Shown in pieces: positions 42,809-51,873 of a DNA stretch of 64,000 nt (the first letter of the stretch is position 1; each line of letters opens with the position of its first letter). A model generated the notes under the pieces. It had not been told where the DNA came from, did no database searches, and was given only the letters and a program-made list of their open reading frames with translations. The stretch comes from Sycon ciliatum (lineage: Eukaryota > Porifera > Calcarea > Leucosolenida > Sycettidae): assembly GCF_964019385.1 (NCBI RefSeq), contig NC_088655.1:12092422-12156421 (forward strand), given 5' to 3'. Both the position numbers and the translations under genes were made by a program.

Positions 42809-44450
42809 ATTTCCACGCAGATGGGAAGACTCCTGCACGATATGACAAGTTGAAGAGCAAGCACAGGGGATGCGACAAGGAAGGCACCAGCAGTTTAAGG
42901 ACTTCATTTGGAATACCGTCTTTTCCAGGAGACTTGCAGCTCTTAAGACGTTTCAGTTGTTTGCGGACCACACCAGTTGTTGTAAAGACCTCCAGAAGTG
43001 GAGCGCGCAGCTCTGGAGCTGGGTGCAGGGGCGGGATAACCCAGTTCGGATCGTCGGGAAAGCCGGGAGAGACAAACTGTTTGTTCAGAGTGTCCGCAAT
43101 GGACTTTGCCTCAGACTGACGGTTGCCATCAGGATCAATCAAGCACTGGATTGGGGCGCGAGAGACACTGGGACGCTGGGTGCGAATGAACTGATAGAGA
43201 GAAGGACGATTGGGTGATGAGATTGTTGCAGAGAGGGAGCTGATGTAAGAGCGGTAGGTTTTACGGGATAGGTATTTGACAAAGTTGCGTTGAGCTCGGT
43301 AGGCCTCCATATTGACAGGTGTTGGAAATTTTCGGCTGACACTGAAGAGGTCTCGTTTACGTTTCACCGCAGATACGAGGACAGTCGACACCCAGGGTGG
43401 ATTGGATGTCACAGACGATGTGCGTGTGTTTGACCGACAAGAATGGGTGGAAAAATCAGCGAGGTGGTGCTGGAAGGTTTGTTCCAGGACGATTGAAAAT
43501 CGATCGACTGCGTCGTCAACAGTTGGGGACTTGCCTGGGCGTAGAAATGACCAGTCACAATGAGAGAGATCGGAATTAAGAGAGTCCCAGCAGTGAGAGG
43601 GGACATGACGATAGCGGTAAGGGAAATGTTTGCGTGGTGCTTGCTGCAGATGTTGGCCAGGCGATGGTGAGAGCTCGAACCGACATGACACGGTCAGATG
43701 ATCCGAGGATCCACGAGCGCAAGTCGTGTTAATATCCGTTGCAAGCTGGGGGTTGTTGACGAAGAGAAGGTCTAAGCACGACTGCATGGGTCCCTGCAGG
43801 TGTTGTGTGCGTTGGGGTATTCACAAGCTGCTCTAGTCCGAAGCAGGTGAGGTGGCGGTAGAGCGCAGCTCCCGCGGGGGACGTTGAGTCAGTTGGGCAC
43901 CAGTGCTGGTGCTTACAGTTGAAGTCTCCAGTCAGTATGACGTGGTACGAGGACATGGGGATAGTGACCAGGGCATCGGTGAGCATGTTACAGAAGTGAT
44001 TTATCTCTGTGCTTTTGGCAGAGGGTGGGCGATAGGCACTACAGACAATAATAGGCTTTGGGGAGCCGGAACAAGGTTTAAGCTCCACCCACACTGTTTC
44101 ACAGGTAGGGCGACTGAGGTCGTTGCGAAGTTGGATACAACTGAAACGATGATCACGAACGAGAATAGCGACTCCACCATATCCCCTGGAGGCGGTACCA
44201 GACTTGTTTTCGTTAGGAGGTCGATCACGCCGAAAGGTGGTGTATCCAGAGATACTAAGAGCGACACTTGGAGCTAACCAGGTTTCACTGAGGCAGATAA
44301 TGTCAGGTCTGTGGATCTCGGCAATAGCCGACAATTCTGCGGATTTGTTGAGAACGGAGCGGCAGTTAATGGAGAACAAGTTTAGCTTTTCCTGGCAGCG
44401 CGGGTAGTAGGGCCGAGCCAGTGGATTTAGGTGAGAATTGGCCATCATTC
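42809..44450 (-). pseudogene. LINE ORF2: endonuclease and start of RT, frameshifted, 3' lost
   Basis: The upstream frame (44448 to about 43800) is an AP-type endonuclease, which nicks target DNA to prime reverse transcription: NLFSINCRSVLNKSAEL, DIICLSETWL, VAILVRD, IIVCSAYRPP and ILTGDFNCKH. A frameshift near 43790-43800 passes to the second frame with SCLDLLFVNN, GSSDHLTVSC (end of the nuclease), a linker, and the RT start LKSCKSPGKDGIPNEVLKLL ... GVFPSAWKSG. It is cut there by SINE copy B2; the palm motifs are missing. Upstream on the same strand is its probable ORF1 (44511-47254). Confidence 0.85.
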
Positions 44451-45250
44451 GCTAGCTGTTGCGACATCGTTTGCGCTGGTGCCAAAGCTGTCACTTTTGA
44501 AGCGCCAGGGTCAGATGGTGTGGGAAAGCATGTCAGGCCAGAATGCCTTATTGGCTACTTTCTCCTCGTCGGCTGCCTCCACAGTCACGCGTGCATATGC
44601 AGTCCTGAAGTAGGCTGATGCATAGACGACGCATTGCACTATGTCGACCCCATGATCGGAGCACCATTTAGCAATAGATGATGCGGAGCAGTGAGGTTGA
44701 ACGTTCCCTATGTAAAAGACCTTACGCTTTGCCCGGGGCGCTGCCGTCAACTCAGCAACATGGCCACCGGGGGGTGTTTCGTTTGTGTAGCGGGACTTCT
44801 CCTCGCGCTTGGTGATCAAGGATGTCTGCATATTAGTATTGCCTTCTACCAAGAGTACATAAACCAGAGTGTGCAACTGTGCATATCAGATCTGAAACAG
44901 CGCAGTTCGTGCACTACGTCACCCTGGTGAGGTCAGCCAAGCCGCGACTTGCGTACAGCTCAAATTTTCGTGTTTCACAGACCGGAAATCAACCAAGTTT
45001 ACATGATTTTAGTCGTCTTCTTTTAGGATTTCGGTGTTTTTGTGTGACTGCGTATGCTGCGTACATCCGCTGACAAGTAAATTCACCAGGCTATTCGTTT
45101 CAAAAAACCGAAATCAGGACAAACTCAGTGACCTGCACCACCGCGACTGGTTACGCAACCTTTCACCGTACCTGTGGCTTACCATGCCGTCAGAAATGAC
45201 GTAGTGCACGAATTACGCTCCCGCAGGAACCATCCCGAGTTGCACACGTA

Positions 45251-45362
45251 TAGGATATTACCCAAGTACGAGGGTGTTACCTCCCGAATATCATCCCGAC
45301 TGCGAAGCAGGAGGGATGATATGAGGGTACGGTAACACCCGAGTACGCGGGTCAATATCCTA
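45251..45362. repeat. Fold-back segment inside copy 4
   Basis: TAGGATATTACCCAAGTACG (45251 on) and the inverted CGCGGGTCAATATCCTA (to 45362) bound arms of about 48 bp, including GGTGTTACC/GGTAACACC and ATATCATCCC/GGGATGATAT. Confidence 0.8.
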
Positions 45363-46262
45363 CTTATCCCAGGTACATCTACGCATTTTGGAGATCGACG
45401 CAACTGCGTTCTGAATACAATAACCAAGGTACAGCTATACCAAAAACAAGATGCTGCCTTTCTTTTCAATCCAGTCAAGGTTTGAGAGCAATGGAGCTCG
45501 GGAGACAAGTTGCATTTTAGTAGTTGGACTAGAGAATTGACGAAGATTGCACTGTTATGATACATAGTCATTTGGTTCAAAGTAAGGGCCATACTTGAAG
45601 TCACGGCGAGATACCACGTCATTATGGAGGCTGGTGCTGACTTCCTTGTCATTGGATCGGCGTGGAACTTTCAACGGTTTGGGATCCTTGCTGAACACTG
45701 TCCGTGCAGGCAGTAACCACATTGCACATATCGTCGGACATTGGCACCAGTGAGTAAAGTGCATTTCGTTGTATCAAGACTCTTCGTTGTATCACTCTCG
45801 GACACTATGCAATCAGAAGAACGTTGATCTTGTTATATTATAGGCATACTGGATGTGTAGCAGCATCTACGTTTTAGATTGTCTTGTGGTAATCCTACTG
45901 GATACAATGTCATGAAAATCACTGCGGGTCGCATCTTGCATCCATATCTTATCTACATCATACATGGATTGCTGACCTCTTCTTCTTTCACACTGTTGAA
46001 TATTCTGTACAAGATTTTTCCTCTCACTTTCACGTCTTGTACTTTTCGAGTTGTTACGGTATCTCTCCTTGAAATTAGTAATTTTCACTCGGATGTTGAT
46101 ACTTTGTGTAGTTTTTGTGATTTTACAAAGAGTGAATGAGAACAGATGCACTTCGAAGGTCTCCTTTGTGTCGTAGTGTTGAGTTGAATAGTGATTGGAG
46201 TTCGTTGTTTGTTTGTGTGGAATCTGGTTTTGGACGTAGTCGCGGAGGTAAGTTCTCTCCGT

Positions 46263-46449
46263 TCACTTTTACTGTACCGACGGTGCACTCTGCATTGGCA
46301 TGCTCCCACCCTCTCACGGTTCTGTGTAGTGCATTTTGTCGCTGGGTTCTGATCGAAAGGCTCCAGTGGCAAGATGCATTGCATCGAATCGAGAGGGGGT
46401 GGGGGCATGCCAATACAGGGTGCACCGTAGTAGGTACGGTAAAAGTGAA
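46263..46449. repeat. Fold-back segment inside copy 4
   Basis: CACTTTTACTGTACCGACGG ... CATTGGCATGCTCCCACCC is inverted at 46391-46448. Probably a nested MITE. Confidence 0.75.
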
Positions 46450-47421
46450 CCCAGTTAATAATGAATATCATCCCGCGCGGGATTGTATTGGCTATTATTT
46501 CCCGGTCAGCAAGGCTCCTGATTGGCTGAAACAGGCCTATAGTACCGTACCATGGGATAATCTGGTTTATGTACTCTTGCTTCTACGGGTGTGCTTGAAC
46601 GCTGAGCCCTGCGCAAACGCCTTGCTTGGACGTCCTGCCAGTCGGGTTGAGGGGTGTGCGTAGATCTACGGTGTGAGACGGAGTCGACAGTGCTTGGTTG
46701 CTGTACAGTGTGTGCACTGGGCTGGCTGGCACTGCCAGCATGTGCGTGTGTACCGTACAGGGTGTGTACCGGCGGGCTTGAGCTGGAGGGTCCAGCGGGT
46801 GCACGTGCAGGTTGTTGGGATGTTCCTGCTAGTACGTCGCTGTACTGTGCTGTGCTGCCAGAGGTCATGTGGCTCCCGTGTACGCGTGGCATGGCATGCT
46901 GTGTGTGTACTGCGGTGTGTACGCTATTGTCTCTTAGGTCAGCAATTTCCCGCCTGAGTTGTTGAATCTCAAGTTTCAAGGACGCAATTTCATCGTCTCT
47001 GCCCCCCTTGTCGCCATCATCTCCTTGTTTAAATCCATTATTGTGGTGGACAATGAGGCTAAGGCAGTCGTTATATCTCCTATACCAGTCATACCTTCCA
47101 GGATGGGGTGGGACCCAATCCCCTCCTTCCGGAGTGCTCCTACCAGGTCTGGCCGCGAGAGAGAATCAGATTTCGAGATGCCGTTCCGGGTGGCCAGATT
47201 ATGGAGGCAGTCAAACGTCAGAAGGGCCAGGTCGACATGCTCATTGGTGGCCATAGTCCACAGTACAAGTCACAGACTCTATGGGTTACAGTTGCAGACT
47301 CACAAACAAGCTGAGAGGATGTTGAATCGCGAGTACCGGTACATGCAGAGCTTCAAATTTTGCATCCGCTCTACGAGCACCACAAAAATAATCTACTACC
47401 GTACATGTACATGTCCATGTA

Positions 47422-47605
47422 CCGTGAAACCTGGTGTGAGCGACCTCTGGGTTTAGCGACCACCTGCTCTTAACGACCGTTTTTTCCAGGCACGGACAGT
47501 TCTACATGTACACAGAAACTGTGGGACCTGGTTCTGAAGACCACCTGGCTTTAACGACCGCTTTTGCTTGCACCGTGGGGTGGTCGCTTAAACCAGGTTT
47601 TACTG
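47422..47605. mobile_element. MITE, TA target site, 'ACCTGG...AGCGACC' family
   Basis: The left end CCGTGAAACCTGGTGTGAGC and right end GCTTAAACCAGGTTTTACTG are imperfect inverted repeats with TA outside (47420-47421 and 47606-47607). GACCACCTGC/TTAACGACCG motifs repeat inside. A partial copy begins segment A at 36600. Confidence 0.75.
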
Positions 47606-47614
47606 TATTGAGCT

Positions 47615-47908
47615 CAAGATGTACTCCGCCTTCGTTCTGCCGCAACACACACAGCTGCCCGTACACGTTCCCAGTCCATAGATTCCCTTGCTCTGCCTAC
47701 AGCACGCAATCGTTATGGCTTATTCGCTTTGAGCTTTCTGGCTTCTGACCGCTGGAATTCTCTTCCAGCTGACATTCGCTCTTGCTCCTCGCTTTCACTA
47801 TTCCGCAAATCTGTACGTGATCACATAGGGTACCCTGTAAAAAGGCCTTAGGCCTGTGGGGATTGCCCTATTCAAAATTTAAATAATAATAATAATAATA
47901 ATAATAAC
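47615..47908 (+). pseudogene. LINE 3' end fragment
   Basis: In one frame it encodes RSQSIDSLALPTARNRYGLF, ALSFLASDRWNSLPADIRSC and GYPVKRP before a stop, the same C-terminus as the LINE at 58517-61396 (RFGLFSVSFIGSDRWNALPA ... GYPVRRP). The 3' UTR GCCTGTGGGGATTGCCCTAT leads into (AAT)n. Inserted in repeat segment B. Confidence 0.8.
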
Positions 47909-48097
47909 TCCTCATGTTCTCTGTGCTGCGCTGAGTCCAAAAAGGACGAAACAGTTCTGTCCGCAGATTGAGTGTTTCGCTCCTGGTCTTGTGGTAGTTG
48001 AGCACTCTCGTGTGGGGTAGTGCCTTTCCTGTTTTTTCTTCATGTAGAGCTCACTGACTTGTCAGTTTTGAGCACTCTGGCAAGGTGTGTCTGGTTT

Positions 48098-48419
48098 AAT
48101 AAATCGTTGTTTCTCTTCCAAACCTCCCTCTTATGGAACCGCCTCCCACCAAGACTAACTGCAGAACCATCCATTATTGTTTTCAAGAATGAGCTTCGCA
48201 AACTCACTTGCAAACATAGTGCTTCGCTCTCCGGTATGCCTACGCCATGTACATAACCCCCCCCCCCCCCCCGTGTGCTTCCCAACGCATTCACGCTGCA
48301 CAACTTTTCACTACTTTCACTTTAGCTCATACGTGTACATGTACATCCTTCAAAGCGATGAACCCCTTGATAGGCGACAAGCCTCTGGGTCATCCTAATA
48401 AAGATATTATTATTATTTA
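48098..48419 (+). pseudogene. LINE 3' end fragment, second family
   Basis: It encodes SLLWNRLPPRLTAEPSIIVF and KNELRKLTCKH, a LINE ORF2 C-terminus, with a poly-C tract at about 48258-48272. The 3' end has AATAAAGA followed by (TTA)n. Compared with segment A it is an insertion within CTGGTTTAGTTTCTCTG, with a TTTAA-like duplication. Confidence 0.7.
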
Positions 48420-48577
48420 ATTTCTCTGTGCTGTCCACACTGGACCGAACAGTTCTGTCCGCAGATTGAGTGTGCTCAAGATGTAACACGCAGATGAAGA
48501 TTATGTCATTAATTTTTATGAAGGTTTTATTGAGATGTCACGAACAAATTCTAGAGAAAGTGATGATGGACAGCTAG

Positions 48578-49065
48578 TAGCCCTTTCCCAAAGGTGCTCT
48601 TTTAATTCGCACTTAGTGCTTTTCGCGTCCCTCAAAATGTGCTGAAAAAGTGCTCTTTTTTCAGTGAAAACAGGCAAAAAGTGCTCTTTTTTCAGTGAAG
48701 CATAGCCATGATACATGCTCAGATATGAACCCAAGCTGAGAAATGAATACGCACTCTTCCATGTATGGGTCCACGAAAGGCAAAACAGGAAGTAAAGTTC
48801 AAAAAACCCACTTTTTACAGCATTGTGTACAAAGTACAAGCTTCACCAACTAATTGTTGCCCGCGCCCCCCAAAAAGCGGCGTGCCAAGGCCCATCGAGC
48901 ACTCGGAAACTGTGATCACATGCATGAGCAAACAGATTTTAGCACTTTTTCAGCTAAAAAAAGCTAACAAAGGGCGATATTCACCAAAAAACGCAATAAA
49001 GGGCGAAAGTAACGGGCTTTTCCAAAAAGGGCGAAAAAAGGGCGAGCACCTTTGGGAAAGGGCTA
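48578..49065. mobile_element. MITE with perfect 22 bp TIRs (TAGCCCTTTCCCAAAGGTGC)
   Basis: The left TAGCCCTTTCCCAAAGGTGC plus two more bases is perfectly inverted at the right end. It is absent from segment A, where the empty site reads GATGGACCGATAGAATG. Flanks (ACAGCTAG / AAGATAG-like) suggest a degraded 8 bp duplication, as in hAT elements. AAAAAGTGCTC and AAAGGGCG motifs repeat inside. 488 bp, non-coding. Confidence 0.8.
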
Positions 49066-49403
49066 AAGATAGAATCATGCTACGATGACCCGACTTGTAA
49101 ATTTGAGATCCCTTTTCTGCCCGTCTTAACCCTGCCTCCCCCCCCCCCCCCATTGCTACTTCCATTTTCGCATTTTTGTTTCTCTTTCTCTTCATTTCTG
49201 ACTCTTCTTACTGGTTGTCATCGCTTTCATAATATTGGGCAGAACTGCGCGTTTGACATGCGATGTAAAATAAATAAACAACAACAACAACAACTAAGAA
49301 ATAACTATGATGGAAATGTGATGTGAAGAACAATAATAGGAACGATGAATAATATTTTTAATTCACCATATGAACAGGCAATACTGCCTTCTCACCAGGG
49401 CTA

Positions 49404-50082
49404 TTGGCACACAGCTCTCACAATAATTATGAACATCTATCCTTTAAACCACAAGTTGCAGCCCTCCGGAGGAAAGTTGGCGCCAAGCTAAGTACCATGT
49501 ACAGAACACATCGCCTCCTGACCACCCGAGCTAAACGTACATTCTACTTATCCTTCATACAATCCACTCTTGAGTATGCGCGTAATGCATATGTACACTG
49601 TCCTCACATCACAGAATATGATAACCTGATCAAGATCAGTAAACGTGCATTACGGATAGTGTTTGGTTACCCCTCGTCCTCCCATTCAGCCCCAATTCTC
49701 GCACGCTTCTCTTAAATGCCAATTTCAGTCCGCTTCAGTTTAAAATTGTACTCAGTTGTTTTCCGTTGCGTCCTAGGCCAGACCAGTGCCCTTCTTCGAG
49801 ACCTCTTTGTACTTCGCTCTTCAGCAGCTAACACTTTGCAATGTCGGACCCGCCTTCACTCCTCCAATGGTCTTGTTTTGCCCCGAGTTTATTCACGCTA
49901 CGGTCTGTTTTCTCTCTCTTATTTGGCGGCAGACAGATGGAATAGTGCTCCATCTGATATCCGCACTGCTGCATCGCCATCCTTATTTCGCCATGCATTA
50001 CTTTCATTCTTAGGGTACCCCGTAAGAAGACCTTGAGTCTGTGGGGACTGCCCTATTATGAATAAATAATAATAATAATAAT
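49404..50082 (+). pseudogene. LINE 3' end with internal stop
   Basis: It encodes ALRRKVGAKLSTMYRTHRLL, RAKRTFYLSFIQSTLEYARN, LIKISKRALRIVFGYPSSS, a stop at 49713, then (same frame) KLYSVVFRCVLGQTSALLRD, SRYGLFSLSYLAADRWNSAP and LSFLGYPVRRP. This parallels the last third of the LINE at 58517-61396. The 3' UTR GTCTGTGGGGACTGCCCTAT ends in (AAT)n. 5'-truncated. Confidence 0.85.
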
Positions 50083-50150
50083 CCTGGTGGTGACAGTCAA
50101 TTTTTTCTTCAGACTTTTCCCGTTTGTCTCTTTCCCTCAAAACCAGTCAA
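50083..50150 (+). mobile_element. tRNA-like SINE, 3' fragment (copy C)
   Basis: Only the last 68 bp from CCTGGTGGTGACAGTC to CAAAACCAGTCAA. It directly follows the (AAT)n tail of the LINE and precedes copy D, giving a LINE-SINE-SINE chain joined at TAA-rich tails. Confidence 0.75.
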
Positions 50151-50158
50151 TATTATAT

Positions 50159-50457
50159 GACTTGGGGCTCCCCGCGTGCTAGTTTGTACGTGAAGTGTGT
50201 GGGTTACAGTGAGGGCTGCGTCCCACCCGCCTGTGTGGATTCACAGGAAGTGTGAGTTATGAAGTCTGAAGAAAACGTTGAACGGTCTCTGCTTGGATGA
50301 CGACTACACCATAGCTCAGCGGTTAGAGCATCGCTGGCTACAAGCGAGGGTCCCTGGTTCGAGTCCTGGTGGTGACAGTCAATTTTTTCTTCAGACTTTT
50401 CCCGTTTGTCTCTTTCCCTCAAAACCAGTCAATAATAATAATAATAATAATAATAAT
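50159..50457 (+). mobile_element. tRNA-like SINE, complete copy D
   Basis: GACTTGGGGCTCCCCGCGTG to CAAAACCAGTCAATAATAAT. tRNA-like core at 50303-50376 with A box TAGCTCAGCGGTTAGAGC and B box GGTTCGAGTCC. The head is about 145 bp and an inverted AGTCTGAAGAAAA pair brackets the core. The tail is (AAT)n. Confidence 0.8.
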
Positions 50458-50752
50458 TATGATGAAAATGTAATGTAAATAATCGACGTGGAGACAACAA
50501 TTTTATAATAGCTATAAAGAGAACATATATATATGGAAGAGGCAAGCACTGAACATGAACAAGGAGAAAGAAAGCTGAAAGGAACGGAATTCAACAGAGA
50601 AAACAACACGATCAACATTCAAAGACCTAGACGTTCAACGGCTAATTATTCAATGAATTATTACAGTACTGGATGTCAAGCACCGGCGAAGACACAGGCT
50701 GGGAACAGAAGATTTAACAACAACAGGAACAACAACAATAACAACAACAACA

Positions 50753-51145
50753 ATGGTAACAAATTACCATCAAGATCAAAGGAGGAGTCAACGAACAGAG
50801 GTTAAGCAACATGAAGCGAGCCTGGGACCGATCGGTGTGGATGAGGAGAATGACACGGGGGACGACACTGAGGACGAGTTGGAAGATGAGACGGAGGACG
50901 AGGTTGCGGTTGGTGGAGACGAGGAATCGGATGGTGATTGTGATCGTAAGAAGTCTGCCGTTTTTCTTCATCTGTTGTCTCACCCTAAGTGTCTGCAGGT
51001 GTATGATGATTTTAGTTTTTCTGTTCTTTGTCGTGCACGGTACGCTAGTCAGTTGAAAGTACTTGAGGCTGTTTGTATTCGTTTGCATAAGCCTGATCTT
51101 TGTAAGCAGAAGAAACATGTAGTTGCGTTAAGATTGTTTTCGTAG
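50753..51145 (+). pseudogene. PLE endonuclease, C-terminal half with acidic insert
   Basis: 130 codons. The last 63 residues (SAVFLHLLSHPKCLQVYDDF, SFSVLCRARYASQLKVLEAV, CIRLHKPDLCKQKKHVVALR) align with the end of the 52122-53054 protein (SSIKRHLSGSASCRKLYSDD ... LEALYIRKLDPELCVQKENV), the second half of a GIY-YIG nuclease including the conserved Glu. Before it is a strongly acidic stretch (DDTEDELEDETEDEV) in place of the AT-hook region. An overlapping frame (50533-50805) is Asn-rich from an (AAC)n tract and also carries RPRRS. The first half of the nuclease is missing. Confidence 0.65.
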
Positions 51146-51335
51146 GTGCACAGCATGATTGTTTGTCTCAATACACAGTTCTAGCGTTGTAATTAGTTCC
51201 TCACCCCTGTTGCACTTAGCTCTCACTTCACTTCTATTGTCTCACCTTCCCTCATTCTATTTTAGCACTTTGTTTTGTTCTCGTAACACATTATTGAATG
51301 TATATTAATCATTGATTCAGCATGGTTACTCTTCA

Positions 51336-51394
51336 GTCACGGCTTTCCACTGATGATTGTGACAAGAAAATCGATTTTGGTAAACCTTCATGAC
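51336..51394 (+). ncRNA. Type I hammerhead ribozyme candidate
   Basis: Order of parts: stem I 5' strand 51336-51349 (ends CCA); core CTGATGA 51350-51356; stem II TTG-TGA-CAA 51357-51365; GAA 51366-51368; short self-complementary stem III AATCGATT 51369-51376; cleavage-site U at 51377; stem I 3' strand 51378-51394 (TGGTAAACC...ATGAC). Stem I pairs as GTCA/TGAC outside and GG-TT-CCA/TGG-AA-CC inside with small bulges. All invariant core positions are present. PLEs are known to carry hammerheads of this minimal type I, in which the short stem III may need dimerisation. The cleavage triplet is UUU instead of the common GUC, which may lower activity. Confidence 0.65.
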
Positions 51395-51833
51395 TTTGTT
51401 GTAGTGTGGCGATGACAGCAGAATTTGGTCTCTTTATAGCTATTATAAAAATGTAATGTGTATGAAGAAGAAAGGAAAATGTAACTGAACTGAATTCCTT
51501 AGGAAATTTTACACTTGGCTTTTAATACTATCACTTCAGATTAACACTTGACTGAGTCACGACTGCCATTCAGAGCACACAAGAAGTCCATCGAACCTTC
51601 AAACCGGCAAGAAAGCACCACTCCCAGCTCAATCATTGAGAAACTGCATTGAATGCACAGTATTTATGGGAACTCGCCCCTCATAAGTTGAGCTTGAATA
51701 GGCTGAGGCCGATCGTGTCCGAAGAGCACCACTTACATCTACAGTGTAGTGCTCTCCAGGCCAAACCATCACCAGGGACACACATTTACAGAGACGCTCC
51801 GTTTCCAGCGTTACGAACACCTCGTGAGCAACA

Positions 51834-51835
<2 letters not shown>

Positions 51836-51872
<37 letters not shown>
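51836..51872. repeat. (ATT)n microsatellite
   Basis: About 12 ATT units directly before the inverted arm of the complete PLE. 51460-51835 shows no gene. Confidence 0.9.

Positions 51873-51873
<1 letters not shown>

Larger units (their letters stand above)
44850..46579. mobile_element. CAAGAG-family DNA element, copy 4 (1730 bp), 7 bp target duplication
   Basis: It starts CAAGAGTACATAAACCAGA, ends TCTGGTTTATGTACTCTTG, and is flanked by CTTCTAC (44843-44849 and 46580-46586). Just inside the left end is GAGTGTGCAAC, as in copy 1. It interrupts a LINE ORF1; with the element and one heptamer removed the ORF1 frame is continuous. The interior contains three further fold-back segments (44906-45213, 45251-45362, 46263-46449) and only short unrecognised frames (for example 45879-46139 plus, 45867-46151 minus). 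It is the longest family member here and the best place to look for transposase remnants. Confidence 0.85.
44511..47254 (-). pseudogene. LINE ORF1, split by a 1.73 kb DNA element
   Basis: The N-terminal part (47254-46976) begins MATNEHVDLALLTFDCLHNL and ends in a coiled coil; after a frameshift near 46976 the second frame continues the coiled coil (KLEIQQLRREIADLRD) into a long Ser/Pro/Thr/Gln-rich linker, then DWQDVQARRLRRAQRSSTPV at the insertion. Beyond it (44849-44511) come GNTNMQTSLITKREEK and a C-terminal domain starting RKVFYIGNVQPHCSASSIAK, which could be an RRM-like or related fold. ORF1 proteins bind element RNA as multimers. The coiled coil and the position directly upstream of the ORF2 endonuclease support the call. 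Confidence 0.65.
47909..49345. repeat. Repeat segment B (partner of 36600-37339) with nested insertions
   Basis: Outside the LINE fragment (48098-48419) and MITE (48578-49065), the sequence follows segment A block for block from CTCCTCATG to AAGAACAATAATA. Includes a poly-C tract at 49139-49151. Confidence 0.75.
50477..51447 (+). mobile_element. Penelope-like element, 3' fragment, 12 bp target duplication
   Basis: Flanked by AAAATGTAATGT at 50465-50476 and 51448-51459. It contains the C-terminal half of a PLE nuclease (50753-51145), a 3' UTR with a hammerhead ribozyme (51336-51394), and about 21 bp inverted copies at its two ends (TTATAATAGCTATAAAGAGA near 50502 and TCTCTTTATAGCTATTATAA near 51430). 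PLEs commonly carry an inverted piece of their 3' end at the 5' end. It is 5'-truncated and lacks the RT. Confidence 0.7.

Noticed and set aside
43409..44407. Plus-strand frames opposite the LINE ORF2
   Set aside because: Antisense of recognised endonuclease and RT sequence.
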